DNA from: Bacteroidota bacterium
Lineage (GTDB): Bacteria; Bacteroidota; Ignavibacteria; Ignavibacteriales; Melioribacteraceae
Direction of reading: 5' to 3'
NCBI GenBank assembly: GCA_023397505.1
Contig: JAEWUC010000002.1
Location: 124,001 to 188,000 of the forward strand
Length of the DNA stretch: 64,000 nt
Made by a program: the position numbers and the translations under genes. Shown here piece by piece: positions 8,884-18,300 of the stretch (position 1 is its first letter; every line of letters starts with the position of its first letter). Under the pieces are notes generated by a model. It was not told the DNA's origin, did no database searches, and was given only the letters and a program-made list of their open reading frames with translations.

Positions 8884-8884
8884 G

Positions 8885-8920
8885 AAAGCTTCCGTCTATT
8901 TAAAGACGGAAGCTTTTGTT
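8885..8920. terminator. bidirectional rho-independent terminator
   Basis: A perfect 13-bp stem (8885-8897 with 8904-8916) with a 6-base loop has T residues on the plus side and an A-rich flank that gives T residues on the minus side. It separates the convergent genes ending at 8883 and 8922. Confidence 0.88.
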
Positions 8921-8921
8921 T

Positions 8922-10424
8922 CTATTTCATGTAAATCATCTTCTTCGTTTGGAAATAATTTCCTGTTCTCAAAGTATAGAAATAAACTCCACTTGATAAT
9001 TTTGAGTTATTTGTTCCGAATTCGACACTATAATTACCGGCTTGTTTAAATTCATTTACGATTGTAGAAATTTCATTGCCGAGGATGTCATATACTTTTA
9101 ATGTAACATTTCCGCTATTGGGAATTTGGTAGTCAATTCTTGTTGAAGGATTAAAAGGATTCGGGAAGTTCTGATGTAAATAATATCCATCAGGTAGTTT
9201 TGGTTCATTACTGACACCAACAAAAGCAGGTGTAAAAGAGTTTGTTGCATGTCTGTTTCCGCCAAGCATTGTCCATTCACCATTTATTGTGCCGGCATTA
9301 AAACAGAAAACTCCTTCATGATCTTTTGCAATGAAAAGTTTGTCTTTATGAATCAATGGAGAACCCCAAACCAAAGGCCATGGAAATTGAAATTGAGGGT
9401 CGGTTACCCATAAAGTATTTCCGTTCGTAATATCTGCCGCTGCAATTGTATTTAAATTATTCTCCGAAGATTGAAAATACACTTTACCGTCTATCGCAAC
9501 CACATATGGAGTATTTGTTGCACCTTCGCTTCTAACTTGGTTTTGCCAAATAATATTTCCAGATAATAAATTAAACGCCACAACTTCCTGCGGTGAGCCG
9601 GATGTTGTCTTTTCTACACCAGCAAATATTTTATCTTCATAAATTACAGGCGTGGCTTTATTGCCGACATATCCAATATTATCATTATTCCAAACTATAT
9701 TTTGTTCAGCGATATCAATACAATAGAAAATTGCTTTTTGTCTTGTTCCGGGTGCAACTACCAAGTATTCCTTCGTCTGGAAATAATTATAAGCCAAACT
9801 TGCGATTGATACTTCATTATCCGGAAGATTAATCGACCAAACAAACTCGCCGTTATGGCGGTACATAACTTCTATTTTTGCCGAGTCGCTTCTTGCGGCA
9901 AATAAACGCAAACCGTTATAATCAATTAGCAGATTGCTGTATTTACCTGCTTTTTGCCAAACCACGTTCCCGTTGTTAACATCAAAACAATAAAGAGTAT
10001 CGCTTGAAGCAGCATACAATTTCCCGTCTTCAGTGATTGGTTTACTGCTTCTATTTGATGTGTAAAAATTATTTTTTTGCCAAAGTATATTACCTGTTTC
10101 GGCATCGAGCGCAAGTAACTTTTTGGCTGAAGGGTCGGTATAATTATTAGTTGATATAAAAATCTTACCAGCAAAACCAACCGGGCTGTCATAGGTTCCG
10201 TTTGCAAAGTTAACAGTATCATTCCAAAGTATTGAGCCAGTTTCGGTATCCATTGCAACAAATCCTTTATCTTGACCTGCCCAAAACAATTTATTGCTCA
10301 TAATTAAAGGTGTACTCCATGTTGTAGCGCCTGATGGAAGTTCGTTTCCATCTTTTTTCCATAATAAATTTCCTTGTGCAAGAACTAAATTTCCTATGAA
10401 AAATAAAAGGAATAACTTCTTCAT
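8922..10424 (-). CDS. secreted PQQ-like beta-propeller protein with T9SS sorting domain
   Basis: A 500-residue secreted protein. After a signal peptide (about 1-16) it carries a beta-propeller of PQQ-like repeats, with units such as 'ALDAETGNILWQKNN', 'CFDVNNGNVVWQKAG' and 'AFNLLSGNIIWQNQV'. The C-terminal 85 residues are a T9SS type A sorting domain (NFPNPFNPSTRIDY, SSGVYFYTLRTG, final KKMIYMK). Such tails direct proteins through the type IX system, whose PorU and PorV are at 34161 and 38159. The propeller probably binds or scaffolds; the residues needed for PQQ enzyme chemistry were not identified. It lies 28 bases downstream of a second secreted propeller protein and is probably co-transcribed. 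Confidence 0.85.
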   Translation of the reverse strand: MKKLFLLFFIGNLVLAQGNLLWKKDGNELPSGATTWSTPLIMSNKLFWAGQDKGFVAMDTETGSILWNDTVNFANGTYDSPVGFAGKIFISTNNYTDPSAKKLLALDAETGNILWQKNNFYTSNRSSKPITEDGKLYAASSDTLYCFDVNNGNVVWQKAGKYSNLLIDYNGLRLFAARSDSAKIEVMYRHNGEFVWSINLPDNEVSIASLAYNYFQTKEYLVVAPGTRQKAIFYCIDIAEQNIVWNNDNIGYVGNKATPVIYEDKIFAGVEKTTSGSPQEVVAFNLLSGNIIWQNQVRSEGATNTPYVVAIDGKVYFQSSENNLNTIAAADITNGNTLWVTDPQFQFPWPLVWGSPLIHKDKLFIAKDHEGVFCFNAGTINGEWTMLGGNRHATNSFTPAFVGVSNEPKLPDGYYLHQNFPNPFNPSTRIDYQIPNSGNVTLKVYDILGNEISTIVNEFKQAGNYSVEFGTNNSKLSSGVYFYTLRTGNYFQTKKMIYMK

Positions 10425-10452
10425 TTTTCCTCCGAGAATTTGTTTGTATTAA

Positions 10453-11751
10453 CTACTTAAGAAGCATCATTTTTTTTGTGATGTTAATTTCGCTGCCTGA
10501 AAGTTTATAGAAGTAAACACCTGAGTTTAATTGTGAAGCATTAAATGTTGCCTCGTGTAAACCGGCATTTAAATTACCTTTGTGTAATTTTGCTACTTCC
10601 TGACCTAAAACATTATATATACTTAAAGAGTAATTACCTGCCTTTGGAATGTTGAATTTAATTCTTGTTGAAGGATTAAAAGGATTCGGGAAATTTTGCA
10701 TTAACTCATAATTGGTAGGAAGTAAGTCCGAGTTTTCTTTTACTGAAACAATTCCGTTTTCGTTGAATAATGCCAGCCCTGCGTAGGTGCCAATCCATTT
10801 GGTTCCGCTACCGTCAATCTTAATAAAATTTATTTGGTTGTGCGGCAGTGAAGAATTTGATTTATTGAAAGTTATCCAATTAACTCCATCATATTTAACT
10901 AATCCATATTGATCAGTACCGAGCCATATATTGCCGTTATTTTCGATGGCAATAGCTGTAATTGAATTCGAAGGAATTTGGGAATTCGTTGTTTTGTAAG
11001 TTGTCATTAATGAACCGTTGTATTTTACCAACCCGCCCGATGTACCTATCCATACGTTTGCGTTTACATCGAAGTCAATGCACATTACATTATTATGAGG
11101 CATGCCTGTACTGGAAATCGGGTTTGAAGGTTTGAATACATTCCATCCATTCGCACCATCGAATCGCGCTAATCCGTCATCTGTTCCAATCCAAAGTATA
11201 TCGTTTGTTGAAATTGCAATATGCTTAACATTATCATTAGGTAGTCCTGTACTGCCGGAATTATAAACAGTCCAGCCAGCACTGCCTAAAGATATTCCTT
11301 CGAACTTTGCTAATCCTGCTTTAGTACCAATCCACTTATTTCCATTTTTATCAATTACAATCGAGTTGAGTATATAATTATTCGGCAATCCGGAATTTGA
11401 TGTATTATATACTGTCCATCCTTCATTACTTATTGTTGCACCGGAAAATTTTGCCAATCCACCAGAATATGTACCGATCCATTTATTATCATCGGCATCT
11501 ATTGCGATACTATAAACAGTATTATAAGGAAGTCCTGAATTTGAGCTATTGAATGACAACCATTCTTTTCCATCAAATTTAACTAAACCATCATAAGTAC
11601 CAATCCATTTATTACCGTGTGTATCAAAAGCTAATGAATAAACACGGTTATCCGGTAAACTTGGATATTTGTAAACAATCCAATCGGACTGTGCATTAAT
11701 CATCATTGTTGCTGTTAAGAAGAGATAAGATATTTGTAGGAAACTTTTCAT
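10453..11751 (-). CDS. secreted two-component-regulator-type propeller with T9SS sorting domain
   Basis: A 432-residue secreted protein made of seven propeller motifs of the kind found in the sensor part of hybrid two-component systems (KWIGTYDGL, KWIGTYSGGL, KWIGTKAGL, LWIGTDDGL, VWIGTSGGL, IWLGTDQYGL, KWIGTYAGL). It has no membrane segment, kinase or regulator part, so it is a free-standing secreted propeller and not a sensor kinase. A signal peptide covers about residues 1-20. A T9SS type A sorting domain (NFPNPFNPSTRIKF, LNSGVYFYKLSG) covers about 345-432. A strong AAGGAGG site precedes the ATG. It heads a two-gene minus-strand run with the PQQ-like gene. Confidence 0.87.
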   Translation of the reverse strand: MKSFLQISYLFLTATMMINAQSDWIVYKYPSLPDNRVYSLAFDTHGNKWIGTYDGLVKFDGKEWLSFNSSNSGLPYNTVYSIAIDADDNKWIGTYSGGLAKFSGATISNEGWTVYNTSNSGLPNNYILNSIVIDKNGNKWIGTKAGLAKFEGISLGSAGWTVYNSGSTGLPNDNVKHIAISTNDILWIGTDDGLARFDGANGWNVFKPSNPISSTGMPHNNVMCIDFDVNANVWIGTSGGLVKYNGSLMTTYKTTNSQIPSNSITAIAIENNGNIWLGTDQYGLVKYDGVNWITFNKSNSSLPHNQINFIKIDGSGTKWIGTYAGLALFNENGIVSVKENSDLLPTNYELMQNFPNPFNPSTRIKFNIPKAGNYSLSIYNVLGQEVAKLHKGNLNAGLHEATFNASQLNSGVYFYKLSGSEINITKKMMLLK

Positions 11752-12022
11752 TTTTCCTCCTTAAAGTTTAAGATTTGAAAAGCCTGCAGTTGATAACTAC
11801 AGTTTTCTTTCTGGAATTAAATAATTCCGATTTATTTAGAATTAATGTTTGGTTTTAAGGTTATTCGAAAAATGAAGTAAAAAAAATAGTATGTGATTTT
11901 TGAACGCTATGATTTATCCGATTTTATCTTTGTTTAATTCCGATTCCATTATAAAATTTTATGCTAAACGAGGCAAGCATTATCGGATTTATTTTTGATA
12001 TTTTGAGTGTGGTCACAAATCA

Positions 12023-12054
12023 AATGCTTCCACCTTTTATGAGATGGAAGCATT
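12023..12054 (-). terminator. hairpin downstream of the peroxiredoxin gene
   Basis: A 10-bp perfect stem (12023-12032 with 12045-12054) with a 12-base loop sits 10 bases after the peroxiredoxin stop. On the minus strand it is followed by TTTGATTTG, a modest T run. The rest of the 313-base gap 11752-12064 shows no gene. Confidence 0.65.
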
Positions 12055-12064
12055 ATATATTAGA

Positions 12065-12769
12065 TTACTTCTTCAAAATAGTATCAAGAACTTTTTCTTT
12101 GCTTAATTCTTTTGTGCAGAAGAACCAGTCGTAACATTTCATATCTTTTTTGTTTTCCATTCTTTCTTTTGCAGTTCCGCATGAACCTGCTGTTGGCACA
12201 ATTACTTCATCGCCCGGACGCCAGTCCGCTGGGGTTGCAACAGAAAAGGCATCAGCAGTTTGAAGGGCAATTACAATTCTGTATAATTCGTCAAAGTTTC
12301 TACCGAGACTTAAAGGATAATAAAGAACAGTTCTTACAATTCCTTTAGGATCAATAACAAATACCGCGCGAACAGCTTTTGTATTGCTTTCGCCGGGTTG
12401 AATCATCCCGTATTTCTGGGCAACTTCCATTGTTATATCTTCAATCAACGGGAATTTTACTTCTACGTCTTTCATACCTTTGTACTGAATTTTTTCTTTA
12501 ATTGTACGAAGCCATGCGATGTGACTATAGAGTCCGTCAACCGATAAGCCGACAAGTTTACAGTTAGCTTTTTCGAATTGATCTTCCATTGTTGCGAATG
12601 TCATGAATTCGCTTGTACACACCGGTGTAAAATCTGCCGGGTGACTGAATAATATTACCCAGTTTCCTTTGTAATCTTCAGGGAAATTAATTTCGCCCTG
12701 TGTTGTAATAGCTTTAAATTCCGGGGCTGGTTCACCGATTCTCGGCATTGAATACACTTTGTTTTCCAT
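12065..12769 (-). CDS. peroxiredoxin, archaeal-type (Prx6 group)
   Basis: A 234-residue thiol peroxidase that reduces hydrogen peroxide and alkyl hydroperoxides. The peroxidatic Cys51 lies in DFTPVCTSEF. The typical C-terminal arm begins DWRPGDEVIVP and carries Cys197, Cys212 and Cys218. The Cys212-Cys218 pair keeps the 6-residue spacing of the resolving pair known from archaeal enzymes of this group, so a 2-Cys mechanism is likely. It lies 55 bases downstream of dps on the same strand, so both may form one oxidative-defence transcript from the sigma54-like promoter at 13333-13348. A GGAG site precedes the ATG. Confidence 0.93.
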   Translation of the reverse strand: MENKVYSMPRIGEPAPEFKAITTQGEINFPEDYKGNWVILFSHPADFTPVCTSEFMTFATMEDQFEKANCKLVGLSVDGLYSHIAWLRTIKEKIQYKGMKDVEVKFPLIEDITMEVAQKYGMIQPGESNTKAVRAVFVIDPKGIVRTVLYYPLSLGRNFDELYRIVIALQTADAFSVATPADWRPGDEVIVPTAGSCGTAKERMENKKDMKCYDWFFCTKELSKEKVLDTILKK

Positions 12770-12824
12770 TTTTAATTCTCCAATATTTTTGTTTTAGTTT
12801 ATCTATTCAGAAAGGGAATAGCTG

Positions 12825-13295
12825 TTATTTTTCAAGCAGCGACTTTAACATCCAAACAGTTTTTTGATATTTTTCCACGAAACCATAAAACATTCCGGCT
12901 GAAACTTCATCGCTAAATTCATTTTGCATTTTGTAAGCTGCGGAGTTCAATTTATCTATAACAATTTCAAAATCGTTAACGATATTTTGTACCATCGATA
13001 AATGATCGGGATATTTACCCGGTTCTTCATTCAATGTGGAAAGATTTAAGAATTCTTTTAATGTACCGGGAGTTTTTGAGCCGAGTACTCGAATTCTTTC
13101 GGCAATTACATCTATGTCTTCTGCAAGTTCGTCATAAATTTTCTCAAATGCACCATGTAATCCGTAAAAATGCGGACCGGTTACATTCCAATGATAATTT
13201 CTTGCTTTAGTGTAAAGAACAAATTCATCTGCTAAAATTTCTTTCATCAATTCGGAAATTTCAACTTTTACTTCGTTTAATACTGTAGTTTTCAT
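12825..13295 (-). CDS. dps: Dps-family ferritin-like protein
   Basis: A 156-residue Dps protein. The ferroxidase signature NYHWNVTGPHFYGLHGAFEKIYDE...DVIAERI contains His35, His47, Asp62 and Glu66. Dps forms a 12-subunit shell that oxidises Fe(II) with peroxide, stores iron and often shields DNA in starved or stressed cells. The four-helix pattern and length are normal. A strong AGGAG site precedes the ATG. Upstream lie a sigma54-type promoter (13333-13348) and three palindromic sites shared with the divergent sigma54 activator gene, so dps may be controlled by that activator. Peroxiredoxin follows after 55 bases. Confidence 0.93.
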   Translation of the reverse strand: MKTTVLNEVKVEISELMKEILADEFVLYTKARNYHWNVTGPHFYGLHGAFEKIYDELAEDIDVIAERIRVLGSKTPGTLKEFLNLSTLNEEPGKYPDHLSMVQNIVNDFEIVIDKLNSAAYKMQNEFSDEVSAGMFYGFVEKYQKTVWMLKSLLEK

Positions 13296-13332
13296 TTTGT
13301 TTCTCCTTTTTAATTATGTTTGTAACTATTAT

Positions 13333-13348
13333 TACAACACCCGTGCCG
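13333..13348 (-). promoter_or_regulatory. sigma54-type (-24/-12) promoter upstream of dps
   Basis: The minus strand reads CGGCACG-GGTG-TTGTA. The sigma54 consensus is TGGCACG-N4-TTGCW. GGCACG, the 4-base spacer and TTG match; the first base and the C of the -12 GC differ. It is about 38 bases before the dps ATG, and a gene for a sigma54 activator starts on the other side. Confidence 0.6.
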
Positions 13349-13408
13349 AAATTGAAACTTACTATTTCCCGCTATTTTCAAGCTTTTTATATATCATTAT
13401 AAGATTGT

Positions 13409-13440
13409 TTGAATTTAGGAACGATATTTCGTTATTTTAG
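13409..13440 (+). promoter_or_regulatory. possible promoter of the sigma54-activator gene
   Basis: TTGA (13409-13412), 20 bases, then TATTTTAG (13433-13440), close to the form before the tRNAs. The first operator-like palindrome (13420-13433) fills the spacer, so a bound regulator would block this promoter. Confidence 0.4.
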
Positions 13441-13473
13441 CAACTAAATATCGTTGCCAACTAAATGTCGGTG
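13420..13473. promoter_or_regulatory. three operator-like palindromes between dps and the sigma54 activator
   Basis: Site 1 is 13420-13433 (AACGATATTTCGTT, plus strand). Site 2 is 13441-13456 and site 3 is 13458-13473; both read on the minus strand as variants of the same motif (CAACGATATTTAGTTG and CACCGACATTTAGTTG). The common form is AACGATATTTaGTT. Centres lie about 80, 102 and 119 bp upstream of the GG of the dps promoter, a usual range for upstream activating sites of sigma54 activators. Confidence 0.55.
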
Positions 13474-13477
13474 TAAT

Positions 13478-14974
13478 ATGATTTCACAAGAAGTAATACA
13501 AAGCGATATGATTTATCTTTCTCCTCAAAAGACTATGGAAATTGTTCTCGATGCAATTAATGAATTTATTCCATACGAAATGGCTGTTATTCTAAGCAAA
13601 GAAGCTGATGATAATTTAAAAGTCCGTTATGCGCGCGGGCCTTTGGTAACTGACAACTTAAAAAAATTTGAAATACCGCTAAAGAATAGACCCGATTTAC
13701 AAGAGGTTTTAAATATCGGAAAAGTTAAACTTGTTGAAGAAACTCATGACGAAGATCATCACGATACTTATGAAGGTGTTGTAGAACTGCCGACAGGGCA
13801 TTCGTGTATGCTTGCACCATTAAAAGTTAACGGCGAAACACTTGGTTTGATGACGCTTGATCACAGTCATTGTGACATGTTCACACCGCAAAGAGTTAAT
13901 ATTGCAAACTCACTTTCAAAGTTGATTGCTTTAGCGCTTGCGCAGGCAATGGCTACCGATTCGCTTCTCAACGAAAAAGAAACTTTGATTTATGAACGTA
14001 ATTCTTTAATAGGCGATATATCATCGGTAGTGGAAGGATTAATCGGAAAATCCCCGGCTTGGATTCAAGTAATAGAAAAAATAAAATTGGTAGCGCCGAC
14101 CGAATCACATGTAATGATTCTCGGTGAAACCGGAACCGGTAAGGAACAAACGGCAAAAGCAATTCATGCCTTATCTAAAAGAGCGGCGAAACCGTTTATT
14201 ACTTTAAATTGTTCTGCGTTGAATTATAATCTTGCAGAAAGCGAATTATTCGGACACGAAAAAGGTGCTTTTACAGGCGCTGTTTCTGCAAGGCGCGGAC
14301 GTTTTGAATTAGCAGACGGCGGGATTTTATTCCTCGATGAAATAGGTGACTTACCGTTTGATATCCAACCCAAACTTTTAAGAGCTATACAAGAAGGTAC
14401 TTTCGAAAGATTGGGGAGCGAAAAAACAATTCACGCCGATGTACGAATTATATGCGCTACAAATGTAGATATTGAAACAAAGGTTAAGGAAGGAAAATTC
14501 CGCGAGGACTTATTTTACCGCTTAAATGTATTTCCTATAAATCTTCCGCCGCTGCGTCAAAGAAAGGATGATATTTATTTATTATCAAACTATTTCCTCC
14601 AAAAACTATCGAAAAAATTCGGCAATAAAAAATTGGTTTTATCAAACGAAACTGTAAAAATCCTAAGCGAGAATTCGTGGAACGGTAATGTGCGGGAACT
14701 TCAAAATACTTTGGAACGAGCCGTAATTTTAAGTCAAGACGGAATTATTAAACCAATACACATTGTTTTTGAAAAGAGCCAAACAAAAAAGAATAATTGC
14801 ATTGAAGATGAAAGTTCTATTATTTCACTTGAGGATGAAATTAAAAAAATAATTGAAAGAGTTCTTGAAATAACAAACGGAAAAATTTACGGAACGGATG
14901 GTGCCGCGGCTTTACTAAAAGTAAAACCAACAACTCTTCAGAGTAAAATGAAAAAGTTAAGTATAAAAGTTTAA
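13478..14974 (+). CDS. sigma54-dependent transcriptional activator, GAF-AAA+-Fis type
   Basis: A 498-residue activator of sigma54 RNA polymerase. Residues about 5-165 form a GAF sensor domain (SCMLAPLKVNGETLGLMTLDH). The AAA+ core has Walker A GETGTGKE at 216-223, the sigma54-contact loop GAFTGA at 263-268 and the Walker B region GGILFLDEIGDLP. The C-terminus has a Fis-like helix-turn-helix (GAAALLKVKPTTLQSKMKKL). I chose ATG 13478 over an in-frame TTG at 13454, because the TTG lies inside one of the repeated operator-like sites. Fhl/NorR-like GAF activators sense small molecules or redox state. The divergent dps-peroxiredoxin pair is the likely target, inferred from position and the intervening sites. 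Confidence 0.88.
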   Translation: MISQEVIQSDMIYLSPQKTMEIVLDAINEFIPYEMAVILSKEADDNLKVRYARGPLVTDNLKKFEIPLKNRPDLQEVLNIGKVKLVEETHDEDHHDTYEGVVELPTGHSCMLAPLKVNGETLGLMTLDHSHCDMFTPQRVNIANSLSKLIALALAQAMATDSLLNEKETLIYERNSLIGDISSVVEGLIGKSPAWIQVIEKIKLVAPTESHVMILGETGTGKEQTAKAIHALSKRAAKPFITLNCSALNYNLAESELFGHEKGAFTGAVSARRGRFELADGGILFLDEIGDLPFDIQPKLLRAIQEGTFERLGSEKTIHADVRIICATNVDIETKVKEGKFREDLFYRLNVFPINLPPLRQRKDDIYLLSNYFLQKLSKKFGNKKLVLSNETVKILSENSWNGNVRELQNTLERAVILSQDGIIKPIHIVFEKSQTKKNNCIEDESSIISLEDEIKKIIERVLEITNGKIYGTDGAAALLKVKPTTLQSKMKKLSIKV

Positions 14975-15309
14975 TGATAGGGAAAGAACTGTAATTAGTT
15001 TTATTACAAATCATAATAAATCTGTATTACCATAAAATGAATAGTTATGCATAAAATTAATACTAATATCGGGATTCGACAGCTAAACGTATCTAAATCA
15101 ATTTTGCAATTAAGCCGTTTTTATTAATCCGCCAATAAAAATTTTCATAAATAATTAATTTTAATCGTAAAACTATCCTTTTTTATTAAATTGTATTCCG
15201 GAATATGAATTTTGTTTTTTGAATCCATATTTAAACGAAAACAATGCTGTGAATAATTATAATTCTATACACGACAAAACTATTTTATAAATAAATACCG
15301 GATGAGAAA
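14975..15309. other. AT-rich gap before the giant gene
   Basis: No gene, tRNA or clear terminator is seen in these 335 bases. A perfect 12-base palindrome, TATTCCGGAATA, lies at 15194-15205, about 105 bases before the next start, and could be an operator. No convincing promoter of the local form was found. Confidence 0.3.
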
Positions 15310-18300
15310 ATGCAATTACCCGGCAAACCAATAGCAAACCTTCAATCGGATGCAAAAGATTTTATCGATCTTTACCGTTCATTGGGCGAAAGAGCTGAAA
15401 ACTTTTTACCTAACCATATATTGGATAACCTTAAAAACTTTGTAAAACTTTGCTGCGAAGAACCTATTGATCCCGTGCGGCAAATTTTACAGATAGAAAA
15501 GAATGTACTTGAACTGAAGGAATTGATACCCGGCTACACTGACGTGTCTTTAATTCTTTTCCCGCACGAAGATTCGAAAGCATTTTTGTACAGGACGAAG
15601 AAACAGGTATTTGCCGATAAACTGAAATCGTTGATTGAAACGGAATTGGTTGACGAAAAAACTAAGCAGCAAACCTTGAATATTCTGAATACACATGATT
15701 ATTCGATCGGAACACCGCCCGTTGCACAAAGTCAAATTGACCTGATGTATAAACTAGTGCTTGGCGACGATGTGCGCGAGCTGCGTAAATTCCGCGATGT
15801 TATCGGCGTTAACGGAGATGTTGAAGAAGCGCATTGGAATTATTTTATGGATGTGCTTGAACAAATGATTGTCCAGAGTACACACTATACAACCAACACA
15901 GAGAAAAAAGATTTTCTTCAACGAACTGAAATGACGGTTAATTTTAAAGGGCTTAACGGATTTATCCGTACTGTTGTTGGCGGAGGTGCAAAAACCGTAA
16001 TTGAACTTCTTTCTGCTGAAGTATTTAATTCCAAAGATGTTAAAGTTATTGATTTTGTGGACGGGAATTCCCTGTTTGAAGAAATCAAAAACGATATGAC
16101 CAGTATCTTTGTCGTTAAAGTAAAAAACATGCGTAAGAATATTTTCAATGATATTAAATGGTTCCCGTACTTAACCCGTATAGTAATTGTTGACGACTCG
16201 CCGGAATCGCAAAGTACAAATACATCGCTGGTTTTCGGAATTCATAATAAAATCATTAACACACTTAATAAAGTTCATACAAAAAAACTCGGTGCGCTTG
16301 CAAATACACAGCTAAATCTTAGATTAATATTAGATAAAGTAAGTGATGAAAATCTTGAAATATTCAGAAAATGTTCGGAAAAGAAAATAGCCGAGTATGA
16401 AGAAGAACTGAACGATTTTAGAAAAGAGCAGGTTGGCGAATTAAATAATCTTAAAAAAGATGTTTCGTTGTTTAAGTTTAACGATTATGCAAAACAAATT
16501 ATTAAAGACAAATATGCCATCAAAAAGCTTCACGATTATATAGTTTTGATACAAAACTGCAAGGATCCTAAAAAATTACAGAAGCAGAACAAAGAATTAA
16601 TTCATGAATTCGAAAGCCGTACGAAATCATATTTTTATTCCAACATAGAGCAAGTTAATATTGCTGCAATTGTAGAAGGCGGCGGAAGAAGCCAACTGCG
16701 TACATACGGAGAATACTTACTCCAAAGAAAACTCAAGCCGGTCGATCCAAAAATTACTGCAAAGTGTAAAACTATTATCGATATTATTCCCAACAATTAT
16801 CAGCGCACACTTAAAAATCATTTTCATAAAAACTTCGGCGTTAATTTATTTTTAGAAAGATACAAACAGTACATAACCAAAGTTGAAAATGAATCAAACA
16901 ACAAAGGAAGATTTACAAATTTCTTGATTGATATTGGAATAAACGAGGATTATCAAAAGAAGTCTCCGGAAGAGCAAGCAGTTATCAAAGAATTCATTAG
17001 TAATCTCGCTAATCTCGATATCACTACAATTGCAGATGATGTGCAGATGATTATCCGTGATATTTTATTTCATGCGATTATCAAACCATATATTTTATTT
17101 AACACAGAAGCGTCGTGGGAATACAAAGATCTTTTCCCGGTTGATAGATTTGATATAAATCCATTCGATCTTGAAGTTGGTTTAACCGAAGAAAAGAGAA
17201 TTGATTTTGAAAGACTGTTCCACCGGTTAAACAGAATGAAAAGCACATTTCAATTGTTTGATGATACCGGGAATTTATGGGATCGTTTCTGCGAAAACTT
17301 AACGATTATAATCAATGACCCGTCGAATCCCTCGGGTTATACTGATTTCAATAATCCATCGTTAATAAAATTTTTGAAATTTTTGAACAACAATAAAATT
17401 ACTTTACTCCTTGATGAAGCATACAGTGATGCGATTAAAATTGATGACCCTGACGAACCAAAGTGGCGTACAATATCACGTTATGTTATGAATAATATCG
17501 GTTCGCTTCCGAATATTAGTATTGTTTCATCGCTGTCAACAACAAAAAATCTTGGCGCAACCGGCAACAGACTCGGTTCTTTAATTGCCTCGCCGGTGCG
17601 TAAAGATGTCTTGGAATTTGCAAAGAAACAGAACAGTATTGAAAAGGGGAACACGAATTCTCTTTATATGCTTGTAAATACAATTGAAGCGGCGCAGCTT
17701 TCAAAAAAAATTAAAGATAGAATGGAATCTGAGCTTCCGAAAGATGCTTCACGTCATAAAATTAAATCAGCTATTGAAAAATATATTATTGATGAAATTA
17801 TTAGTTACGCTGAAAAGAAAGCTGATGATAAAAAGGGCAATGCAATAAAAAGATTCTCTCCGTTTGAAGGCAGTCCGCTTCACATATTTTTACTCGAAGA
17901 GTTGGTTTCGTTGGATAAACTTGACGTACTAGGTTTACCCGATGATTTTAAATATAAAGGCGAACCGTTTTATAAATATTATCAGGAACATCTTGTAAAA
18001 GAAATAAACAAATTCAGAGTTAATAAACTTTTCCGCCAGGAATGCAATAAGCGCTTGACAATGATTAAAAATTCTGCGCGAGATGTTATTAAAAATGAAA
18101 GCGCCGAAAACTATTGTGAAATTCTTGAATCCGACGGTTCGTATTTATTCAATTTGTGGTTGAAAGAATTTTTTAATTATCAGGATCTTGAAAAGTTTAC
18201 AAAAAAACTTGCCGAACAAAGAGGTATTTCGGTTGTCCCGTATCAAACCGGATTCTTAAGGTTTTCACTCGGTGATTATATCGAAGGTTCTGAACAGAGT

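Noticed and set aside
13454..13477. TTG start for the sigma54 activator
   Set aside because: It falls within the operator-like repeats, and ATG 13478 is in frame and gives a normal GAF domain.
15961..16000. GGGAKT near residue 224 of the giant protein as a P-loop
   Set aside because: It lacks the GxxxxGK[ST] spacing; the real P-loop is at residues 1681-1688.
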